Origin: Agelaius tricolor
Lineage: Eukaryota; Chordata; Aves; Passeriformes; Icteridae
Direction: 5' to 3'
Assembly (NCBI GenBank): GCA_023055355.1
Contig: JALJCS010000004.1
Span: 25,332,744-25,396,743 of the forward strand
Length of the DNA stretch: 64,000 nucleotides
Below the pieces are notes generated by a model. The model worked only from the letters and a program-made list of their open reading frames with translations. It ran no database searches and was not told where the DNA came from. This document shows, one piece after another, positions 39,001 through 51,000 of this stretch. A program made the position numbers and the translations under genes. Numbering within the stretch: position 1 is the first letter of the stretch; the number at the start of each line of letters is the position of its first letter.

Positions 39001-42000
39001 GCAATGAAAGGAAAAATATCAGGGAAAATAAAAATGTTTTCAGTCACAAGAAGAATTCTGATAATTGAGAAGAAGGCATAAAGACAGTACATATTCCAAC
39101 AAACAAATTTCAGAGTGATTTTTATGTAAATGAAGGGAAGAGAAAGCAGAAGACAGAAGACTGGCAGAAGGACTATAAAAGAGAAAGGGCATATGAGGTG
39201 GTGTGACAGCTTGGTATAAAAGCTGGAGAGCACCTGGCAACCAATAATGCACAAAGAAGAAGGAAAAAAAGAGTGCGCTAGCTTAAGGAAAAAAATAAGG
39301 AAAGAGAACAAGTAAAAAAATCCTACTCAGAGTTTGGAATTATATTTGTTTATTTTGCATAATGTTCAGTACAACAACCCAGAAAGTTGCAAAAATATGT
39401 TTTCATTGCATTCAGACTGATTTTCTAAAGAAAAACAAATTACTCCTTCTCTCCCTCCCATGATTATATTCTAAAATGGCTGGAAATATGTTTAAGTCCA
39501 TGTGAATAAAAATAAGAAGAAAAGCAGATGCAATTCAACCCTAAATCATCTTCAGATTCTCTCATTCCTTCTTTTACTATTTACACATGTGGCTTTATAA
39601 TCCTTCCAGTTTCTGATCATCAACAGACAATGCAAGTGGCAAATATACTGAACTGGATTTACTGTTTTAAGGACTGTTCAGAAACTTTATAGACAGCAGT
39701 ATCAGTCTTTGCTACAGAGCTTAATTATGCTCTGTAGCAAATTTGCTATTATGCAAAATTATTCAGCATCTCTGGAATAATTAAAATAGGTAAATGGGAC
39801 GACAGGCATGCCATTCTTTCCCCTTGCTTCTCTTTTTCTTTATCTCATTTTTCCCCTTCTGTAATTTAATATTGGGATGAATTAAAACCAGCTGTAACAA
39901 AATCTTGCAAATGATAGTGCCTATAAAATGTATTCATTGCCAGACTCCAAAACTATTCTTCCAATTCTCCAACTTCACATTTCAAATAATTTGCTTTTAG
40001 TATATATGATTACCCATTCTTTCCTGCAAGAGGAGGGTCATTAAAAAAACACATCAGTTCACAGAAAGGCAGCTTGCAAAAAACAAAAATACTGGTTATT
40101 TTATGAAATAAAATAGTGGTTATTTTATCATTCCTCAAGCTATGCACAGGATAATGGTAATTAAAGCTTGGAATGGGGGGATTTGACCTCTTTTGCCTTC
40201 AAAGACTGTCATGTAACAGATGAAAATATAGGTCTCATGATCCTGTAATTTCCATTTTCTTAATTTTCAGTGTCTTTTTGGATGAAATCTTGAAAGACAA
40301 AATCTGAGTTAACAAAAATACACACAATATTGTGGACTTTTCCTAGTGCAGAATTTCACAAGCTTCATTAAGCTATGAGCCTAATGAACTGTTTTCAAGA
40401 TCTAATTTGTGTGTATGCAGAAAAAATTTGTGTATGTAGATCCAATTTGTGTGTGTGTGTGTGGAGACAAAAAAGCAGACTTCATTAATGACAAAGTACA
40501 TGATTTAATTTTTTGTTTTACTATTCTGAAAGAGACAGAGTATATTTCAGTGTTACAGCTGCACAATTCAATAACAGAACGGATTTTAAAGATCCAAGTC
40601 TGGGGTTCCTAAATAGCTTTAGATTTACACTACACAAGCCATTCTTTACAGTCCCCCCCAAAACCAGTTTGAAATCGTAAAACCAGTCCTGGGTCTTCAT
40701 ATTTCAGAGGAAAAACAGCCACTGATTTCAGCACAGTAAAGCTGAAAGCTTGAAGGCTTCATTTTGGATTATTTGGTATGAAATAATTGAGTTCTGCAGC
40801 TGTATGCCTCACTTCTAGAGTCAGTATTGCCAAATAAAAGATACGTAAAGGAATTGCCTGACAAAACTATCCGAGGTTTTATTTTGAAGGAAAATTGTTC
40901 AGGTGCACATTTGCAAAGCAGAACCTAAGCTAAAAATAACATCTAAAGAAATATTACTTATCCTGGAAAGTCAGTGATTCCAAAATAAGGGTTACAACCC
41001 AGCTAAAGCCCCAGCCTTTCATCAGAGTGATCCAGGAACATAATGGCAGGAGAGCAGGATGTACTCTGTCTCACTGCTCTTTACATACACAAGGCCAGAT
41101 CAGACACAGAAAGACCCAATGTGCATGCAATGCCTAACCAAAACAAAACAAATGGGTTTCATTGTCGTCCAATTATTTTTTTAATTAGCTTTAGCAGTAT
41201 CTATTTGTTCCTTCCCTTTTTTCTTTTTTTTCCTTTTTTTTTTTTTTTTTTTTTTTTTGTGTCATAGGGCAGAGCTATGGCCTGCAACTTGACTAGCAAA
41301 AATCAAACTTCCCATTCCTTACACAGAGGTAGTGTAGCTGAAATTTCTCAGAGGAAAATTGGACTGCTAATCTGCTAGCAAATCTATTTATTAACTACAC
41401 CCGTTTCTGTCAGCTAGGGAAGGTGAAGGCTAGACTGATGAGGTATTTCAGGAACTCAAATGATACAATCAGAAAAAATTTCAGAGGAATCACAGAATTA
41501 CAGAATATTCTGCATTGGAAGGGGCTCACAGGGATTATCAAAGCCCAGCTCCTAAAGAACTGAGAGCAATTTTACTGCATAGGAGACTACAGCTCAGATA
41601 GAAGCAGTTTTTTTCATTATGAACTGTGGTCTATTGAAGAAAATATAAGCTAAATATGAGCAAATATATTCCTTTTTTTTAAAGTTAAACTTTTAAACTT
41701 TTTAAACAAAGCATGTATTGAAAGGCTTCTGAATATGTCCCTATCAGGCATGAGAAAGCTTGGCCCGGTGTACGTTTGATTTCATTTTCCATCTTTACTG
41801 GTAAAACTGACATTTCTCCATGTAACTTGAGAGCCTTTACTATTCTTGGCACCCAATAAAACTTTCCATATGAAAGCCTCTATTTCAATTTTCAACAGTG
41901 AAAACACACTTTCACTTTGTTGAGACAGAAGTTGAAGTTTCTTACTTTATTGTATTGAAAACTATATTTGCCACATATTAAAAAAAACAGCAAGAGCCTT

Positions 42001-45000
42001 TGGAAATGCCAAAACACTGATACAGGCTATGTAAAACTGCTTTTATAAGACACACAACAGAATTAAAATGCTGTGAGGGCAGAAGTGAACAGAAATATAT
42101 AGAATCATAGAATTGCAGATCTTCTACTAACTTGTCTTCAATTCTTAACAGCTTAATCCTCCAGCCTGACAGACTAACCAACGTGAACCAGCTGGTTACC
42201 AAAGCCCTACTGGGAACACAAGATGTCTTGATTCTGCAGGAGAGGTTGTAAAGAGCAACCCTGAAGTTTCATTGACTCTCTATTTATGATGGCTGTGAAG
42301 GCAATCCCTTCCAGACAGTTTTAGCATCAGGCTATGCCGTAATCTCTCCACATTTCAAGAAACTGGCAAAGGTTTGCCTATGGTTTTGGGTTCTGTGGTA
42401 TGAAAACGGTTTAGATAGCTACAAGATTCTCACTATCACTTCACCAAATTATCTGCAGTAATATGGACATGATTATCATATGAGATGAATTGTATCACAT
42501 CAAAGATATACTTCACTTACCACATTGCTGCACGTCCTGTACCGGATGTTTCGCCCTTCACAGGTCCTGTGTCCAAAAATTAAAAACAAAACCAAAAACA
42601 TTAATAGCTGAATATAAAAAGCCAACACATAACATTTACTGTGTCATTAACTTCCCCATATGTATTTTTAATCACCTACTCCCCTACCAGCCCTCTTCCC
42701 TAAAGTAAAAGATTATCTGTCCCTATTGAGGTAAGAAATCTACAACTCCTTAGTTTCCTACTTTCTAGAAGGTAGCATCAGCTTGTAAATGGGATTAGAA
42801 GTGAGAATACTGACTTTAGCTGAAAAACAACATCTGAATGACTTGAATAATGTCTTGTGTCTCCATGTAATTCCTAATGATTTCACAAGGGCATAGCTCT
42901 GCGTCTACCTGGGCACACACTCCAGCACTGGCACAGTCTTAGCAGGCAGGCTTTGTCTTCTGGGGAACAACTGGGCTCCGGGATGAAGGAACTACGCTTG
43001 CAGCAGCATGAACTCAAAGTATAGTTTGGGTTTGAAGGGGCCATCTACTTCCAATCCCACTGCCATTGACAGGGACACCTTTCACTAGGACAGATTGCGC
43101 AGAGCCCCATTCAACCTGGCCTTGAACACTTTCAGGGATGGGACATGCAAAGCTTCTCCTGACAACTTGTTTCAGTGCCTGACCACTCTCAGGTTAAAAA
43201 AAAAAAAAAAAATTTGACTTAAACCTCCTCTCATTCAGTTTAGATTTCCCCTCTTTCAGGCTAGTGTGATACAGCTTTTTCCCATTTTGATATGAGGGAA
43301 GAAGGAGAACATAAAGCTTCCCGTCAATTCACTGGTGCAGAACAGCATTCAAAGAGCAGCTGGGCCCAGTGAGGTCAAGGAGAGCACATAGACTGATGTG
43401 TGCTCTCCATGGTTCTCCTCCTTTTGTCCCACAGCAGACCTATACCAGCCCTGATGCTGGCAGGGTTCCTAAAAGAAAGCTCAACAGCCAGGTACCTTCT
43501 TAGCAGTCAGCAGCATGTACTCTGAGCATGTGACCTTAGGTGAAACTTCAGGTATTTTTTGAGTCCAGACAGTATACTCTGCCGATGCCCTCATGCAAAT
43601 CAGAATGCAGAGTCTGGCTTTTAAAATGTATGCTTCAAAAGAACAGAATTCCTTTCTTAATTTCTTAATTTCACAACTTTCCCCCCTCCCCCTTCTTTTT
43701 TTTTGGCCACAACTTAACAAGCATACATTCCTTCAGGAATAAATGCTTACCAATCCTGATTCTTAAAATCCAAACAATTTTGAACTATCCAAGGGAAAGG
43801 ACAGTAGCATCTGCACTGATTTTTCTTCACTTAAAAAAAAAATATTTTTAAAGCAGAGAAACTTTTCCCATACTGAGTTAACTCTAAAATTAATTGAACA
43901 AGTTTTCTTTAAGTTATTGAAGTCATCCTCTCTGTCTTCATTATCCACAAGACTTAATTGTGAAATTCATCCAGGAGTCATTTACACATCGCAGTTGTCT
44001 AAATGACCACAAGAGGAGACAAACAAGTAAATAAACTTCATCATATTTTCAGAATAAATCTAAGCGGAAAGATAACATTTTCTGTCATGTAGCATTTGGC
44101 ATATAAAAATTATATTAAAAGCATAACAGAAATATCACTAATCACTATCACTATCACTAATTCAGTGATTTTGTAGCACTGTATATTTAACTTCAATGAA
44201 TTCTTATCTCAACCATGCACAGAAGTGAAAAATGTGCACAGTGTACCTACCAGTAGAAAAAAATTGGTTTGGGCAGTACAATAACAAAAATTATATTCAT
44301 AATAGACTATGAAATAAAAAACCCAACTAAAAAACCCAGTAACAACAACAAAACACCCAAGCAATACTCCCACCCACACTATTCCAGTCATTCCCAAGCA
44401 ATATAGGCAAGCTTGGAAAAATACTATGGAAACCTGCTTATACTGCATTCAATAAAGGTACTTTGCTAATGATAGATAGTAAATAAAGAGGTAAATTATG
44501 CAGAATGCAGGCAGCCCTAGAGCAGGCCTCATTTACCACACTGAACAGCTTGTTCGTGAGGCTTGATACTGGCCCCATGTGTCTCTCAGAAATGCCACAC
44601 AAACCATCAAACATTACTTTGCTTAACACAGACTTGCTATTAGCACAATTTCTATTACTGTAACTGATTAATCTTAGAACCACTGAACTTCTAGGAAAAC
44701 TTTAGCTTCCTTTCTATCATTTGCCTCTCAGTTTCTTCTGCTTTTCATGGTTTCTTCATATTATCTGTTTTGAAATAATAATAAAAAAAAAACAACTACT
44801 TACTTTTCACTTATTCTCTGTGTTAGGGAAAATAATAGGTTCTTTCATTAGATGTATGAAAAAACAATTATTCTATTATTTTATTCCATTTTTCTTCTTC
44901 TGGCTAACGGCCAGGGATGTTCAGATAAAATGAGCAATTCTGGATGCAGCTAGCGCTCTTATGATTCATGAAGACTAGGAAACACTCTTGGAAAATTCCC

Positions 45001-48000
45001 CTTGTTTCCTCAGAAAGAACATTCTTTGGAGCTTGGTTGTTCAAACTCAGTAGTTTCCTAGGTATCACCCATCAGCCAAAAGCAGGTAACAGCTTTCAGC
45101 CTTACCTGACATATTTTCACAATAGATTTGCATAGTGGTTTGTGTTTCAGATCTACCCTACCTCAGGACAGTATTTCAGATTCTCTTAAGCACAAGCAAC
45201 TACTTTGGAATTCAAACTCATGGGATTTGCACGCATATCTCAGCATGGACACTGTGCAGAATTCCACAGCACTGAGCCTTCAGCATGCAAGGAAGGATCA
45301 TGGCAGACTACTGAGCCCATGTTGTGAGATACAGCCATCATTTATCCTCTGATCTCTTCAGGATATAAATGGCAACTCCTACCAACAAGGAGTACGCACA
45401 GCCAGCAGGAAAACTCAGAAGTCAACCGATATGCCTAGTTCATCTTGAAGAGCACAGAAAGAGTGGGAGAAGTAAGCAGTATTTCAGCTGTCTCTGTTAT
45501 CTACACTGCAGGGGATTTTTCAGTGGAAAAAGGTAGCTGAGGGTTTGGCTTGACAGGGAATTATTATCATGTGAATATGAAAGAAAAGCAAGCTGTTGGG
45601 AATTATGTTTCATTCCTTAAACTTAGTCACTTGTTTCCAGTAAAGTTTCTGAAAGAGGTTAACAACTTTTAATATATTAAAATATTCTCTTCTCTTAATG
45701 TAAACAACCCAAACCCCTGGTATTTATTTCTCCAGGCTCCAGTTTGTAGGCAGACTTAGTTCAAGTCCCCCCCTCAAAGGCCTCAAGTAGATGTGTATTT
45801 GTGCTCAGCTAGAGTTAGAAGCCTTGCAAAAATCCATGCCAGAATGAACAGCAACCCCCTGCCAAAGCTGCCTTTATCAGTAATTACCAAAGACTATGAA
45901 GAGATTTTCAGAGAAGGACCTCATCAACTGCCACTCTCAGCAGTCATCAGACTTTGAATTGCTTTACTTAAGAAACAAGTCCGCACATAAACAAGCAACT
46001 ATGAGCTATGGGTGGGTTATTTTTGTGCATATGAATTTTGATGCAGCTATTCACTACAGGGTCTGGAAGTTGATGCAATGTTGAATAATCTCCACTACTT
46101 TATTTTCACAACCCTTGATAGACACACTTCTGGGACAGATTCTGGTTTCTGCATTGTACTTGTGATATAAATATGCTGTGGGTCTGTCTTTTCCCATGAG
46201 ATCTTAGTCTGGCTGTGGCATGAAGCCAGGCTACACACATGGGGGTAACATCATCTTGCATCTCCCTTTCTTCACACTGTTGCTCTCCGCTCTTTCCCAA
46301 ATCTGGCACAGTGTTATGACCCCCTGTCATCCTCAATACAATTTGTTTGTGCTTCTCTGAGGAATAGTCAGTCTCTTTTACGCACCCAGCATACCCCTTT
46401 TCCTGTAAAGGAATTGAGAAGGAGGGCCCTGAACACCAAATTGTTGTTATGAGCAAGAAAGACGCATCAGGACTGAATTGACTTTAAGAAGTTTACCTTT
46501 TGAAACTATTTGGTCAGGTCTGCTAAACTCATGTCTAAATCACTCAGTTGACAATAATTTGCAAAGAATTTAAAATATTTTTCCACATCCTTTTGTTCAC
46601 ATGATGCCTTAAGTTTTAGCTGTCACATTTTCCAGATTCTGTAGTCCATTAGTATACAACTCTGAACTACATATAAAGTGTTAGCAAGTTCTCAGTTTAA
46701 TCAGACAAAACAATCCTTTTCCAGCCTGAGAACCAAGGACACCTTTGCAACCTCAGGCCCAAAAAGTGTCAACAACAGCGAATTGAGGAGAGTGGTCTGG
46801 GAGGATAGGACTTCATAACCTGAAGCTGTAATTGCACAATTGACCCCAATATGTAAATGGACCAAAACTTATAAAAGTGTTAAAACTCGACTCATGAGCA
46901 GTTGTCCATCTTGGATGTAGTCACGGCTGGGCTCTTGTATGGCCCAAGGTGTATGCTTTGAAGGTGTTTTTAATAAATATCTTTATTCCTTTAACACTGT
47001 CTAGCCTCTGCTCTAGGTAGCCTCTAAAGGCATCACACAAGCACTTTCCTGCCACCGTGGATTGTTGAGATGCACTGGTATGTTTTGCCATGCATATGTA
47101 GAAATCTTTCACTCTCTGTGTTTAGAAAACTGTCTCCTACAAGTTCCTGCATGTTGAAATGTGAAATACAAGAAGAGTTACACAAATAGTTAACTTTGAG
47201 ACAAAAAAAGTGGGCATGGATGCACAAGCCAAATTTCCCTGGCAGGTTTAGTTACAGATCATATAAATGTTCTTACTTCTGCAATCAAAAAACAAACGGG
47301 AAAATACAACTTCAGTCACTACACGCAGAAAATCAGCAAGGCAAATAAAAGCATGTGTAGTAATATGGGGCCACAAAAGGCCAACTTTTCTCATAAATAA
47401 CATTTCCATAACCTTGGTATTAGGCAATCAATAATTCTGATGTAACTGCTGTTATTATACTTAGCATCAGTGGCCCCATGTGCACCTTATGAGGCTCAAC
47501 AAGGCCAAGCACAAGATCCTGCATGGCAGCAATCTCCACTATAAGTACAGACTAAGTGATGAATTGATCAACAGCAGAGAAGGGGTTGGGGATACTGGTG
47601 GATGAAAAATTAAGTATCAGCTGACAACGTGCCCTTGCAGTCCAGGAAGCCAATTTTATCCTGGGCTGCATAGAGGGGAGTGCGGCCACCAGGTCAAGGG
47701 AGATGATTCTCTCCCTCCACTGTGCTCTCATGAGACCCCATCTGGGTCACTGGAGTGCTGTGTTCAGGTCTGTGTCCCCAGCAACAGACAGAACCTGAGC
47801 TGTACGAGCATATCTGGCTCACAAAAATAATGGGCTGAAACACCTCTCCTATGAAGAAAGATCGGGAATGTGAATGTTACAGATGGGTTCACAAGGGGAA
47901 AGTCATGTTTAACTAAATTTCCTTACATAACAAGGCCTGCCATCTCATTGACTAGTAGATTTATTTTTATTAGAATTCAGCAAAGCTTTTGATACAGTTT

Positions 48001-51000
48001 GCATGGTATCCTTCCGGTAAATTTTAATTTTCAAGTTTTTCTTTGTCTTATTCCCAGTCACTGATTGTTGTTTTCTAAGTAACAGCTGGCATTAAATACT
48101 ATGCCCTAAACTCACAAAAATATGACGGGATAGTCCACTTAAAATAACAAAGATCCAATTTAAGAAAAAAAAAAGGAAAATACAAAGAAAAAACCTGTCA
48201 GGTGCTTTCAGGGTACTGTTCATTTTCAGCAGTTAGTCTCACATCTGTTTTCATCACCACAGTATTTTTTATTTTCTTAATAATATTTTAAGAAGTGTCT
48301 TTAACTTTAGATTTGCACATATAAAATGTATTGCAGATATACAGAAAGCAATTACAGTTGTGAATGTTTTTCACAATGCAAGAAAGGCAGAAAAGCAAAA
48401 ATTAAAAAAAAACCAAAACCTTTCAGTAAAACAAGGATGAGACGTCTCTTCAGATTTGAAGTGGAAATAACTACAATATAAAATCTCACCTGCTGTGCTA
48501 TATCACAAATATACCATATAGAACATAATGCAGGCCAAAAGTACTAACATCCCAAATGTGAACACTCTAGAAATTGGAGCAGGATCCAGGTTTTGCAGCT
48601 GGTCTTTGTAAAACAAATGTGCTGAACAGGATGGCAAGCTCTGCCTTCTCTGAGGAAGTCTGCATGTGTGTTAACCTCCCTCCACTGAAATTTCTTGTGT
48701 ACAATCTAGTGCTCCAGTCTTTAGAGAATCACATAAGTTTCTTACTGGAATTAAGGCTTACAAAAACTCTACATCATGCAAATGTCTGACTGATTTAATT
48801 CTTTTTGATTTAAGTTCAGGAACAGATTTATCAAAAGACGTATGAATAGCCAAGAGCTCTTCCAGTGAACCTGGACATATGAACAGTATATCACCTGAGT
48901 GAGGGCTTCACAGACATTTTTGTTTTGTAGGCCACTTCTCAATAGGGAGATGCATTTATGGAGCCCATATCCATCACTCACCTGTAACTGCAATGCTGAT
49001 TACTGTTCATTCTACTACACGCTGGTTTTTCACCCAAAACACCAATACATATCATCACTGTGTCAGGTCTAACAAGGGGTTCCATAAGAAAACTACACTA
49101 GGAAAGCATTTTCTACAATTTTAGATACTTCAGTGAGGCACTGAAGCCAGAAATTAGGACAGCCAGCACAGTGTGTCTAGCTGGTTTTCTGAAGACCATC
49201 AGCAGTCACTCCATACTGATTTACACTGTGTGAAATTTGCAGCTTCTTATACTGCTGACATGTTGACTCAGACAGGTTGCTTGCTGCTTCTGCCATTAGA
49301 AAGAGTTAGAGCTGTAATCTCTCTCAAAAAATTTGGAATCATTTCTTCATCACATACAACCAGAGAATGGTTTCAAAATTCTCATAATTACAGTATTCAC
49401 TAATCACAGAGTAAACAGAATATTAAAATTCCTTTAAAAATGCTGCTAGGGGGCACAGACTTAACTAGAAGCACTTACAAATTAAAGAAACAAAAAAAAA
49501 TTTCCAGCTATTTAGAATCATACACTATATCTTGGAGGATGTCCTTTACACAGTAAATGATCTAGAAGTATCAACTGAAGCAGAAGTATCAAATTCAGGT
49601 ATTCTGAGGGTCTTTGAAGGAAGCAATGTACTACACTAGTATACAGATACAGTTTTATACAAGGTAATGAGAAACATCCTCCTAAATAATTTCATAGTGC
49701 AGGTCACCTAAGAATTTTATGACTTTGACTGTACTCTTCATGAGTGACGTGGTATGCTTCAACAGAGTACCATTTATTTTTGGGGATGTATTCAAAAACT
49801 TTGATAGCATTTGTGCACAAATATTCTGCTCTTTATTCCACAGACCTTGCACTAGAAAAGGGCTTATTCTCAAGTATTTAAACTTATCATTTTGACCAAT
49901 ATAGGAACATTTAATAAATGTTCAAAAGCCTAATCTGGCTTATTTAGTAGTGCCAGGATAGACAAGACTGCATTTATATCATTACACAGTAATTACAGTA
50001 ATACATGTTGGCTTCTATCTGTCAAAGAAGCAACCCCCAACCTACATAACTGCACCATTGTAATTTTCACTCAGAAAGTTTAAAGGACCTTTTATCAGTG
50101 TTAGATGTGAAAAACTTCAGAATCTCTGGGAATCAAAGCCCCTGAGACAGACGACTCTGTCAATGCAGCCTGAAAATAAGGGTCACAGCCACTTGCTGGG
50201 ACTACATTCTAAATTCAGTAGTGAAGCAGCAACAGTAGCTAATATTTTGGTATCAAAGTTGTATACAGATGAAAGTTAAAACAGTATCTTTTCAAATATG
50301 CAGTATTTGATGGATCCTGTTTTCAATGCCAGTCAGAAATGTTATTAACGGTTTCTTATTCACTTATTTAACTTTGAACTAAGATGAATAGCATGCATCT
50401 ATTCCATCACTTCTGACAAAACCATTTGATGTTGGATTTGTAAATCAACAATATATGAGATCAAAATTAGAAAATATCACTCCTTAATGAAAAAAATCTA
50501 ATTTATTTTAGGCCCTTTCTGTCTTATGAGAAATGCACAAATCATAAAATAGACCTAATTTTAGCAAATTTAGCTAGTTTACTAAACCTGACCTTCAAAA
50601 ATATGTCTTGGTTGTTATTTTATGTGCCAAGTCAAATGACAATAAAGCCGAGAGTCATTTATGCAGATTTACTGTTTTCACTCTGCAGAATGCAACAGCA
50701 ATGTGCTGAACAACTAAGCAAGTGAATCACTTGATCTAACTTAGCAGGCCAAACTGGCAAAAAGGCTATTTCATATTTCTGGTTCCCTTGCATAACCAAA
50801 AGGCAGTCATCAGATGAAGAAAGAAAGAGAGGTATTTCAAAAGGAGAGAGAAATATGTACCAGTAAGTGACACAGACAGTATGAAGCATAGGAACAATGC
50901 TGGGAATAACTCCCTCACGTTTGTTCCATCTTTTTTTTTAATTTGTGCTTTTCTTCATTTGTTTGTTTTGTCCTATTGATGTTTTCATTTTTTTTTTTTC

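Larger units (their letters stand above)
32287..42520. other. ADAMTSL1: Intron between ADAMTSL1 exons 3 and 4 (10.2 kb)
   Basis: Largely unique sequence with few recognisable repeats: a perfect 13-bp inverted repeat at 39708-39741, a poly-T tract at 41212-41259, a short CR1 3' end near 41489, and another possible CR1 tail near 42100 (agaatcatagaattgcag). I see no coding exon or RNA gene. Confidence 0.85.

Noticed and set aside
39708..39741. MicroRNA precursor
   Set aside because: A 13-bp stem and 8-base loop are too short for Drosha/Dicer processing. The same reasoning applies to the 18-bp hairpin at 63418.
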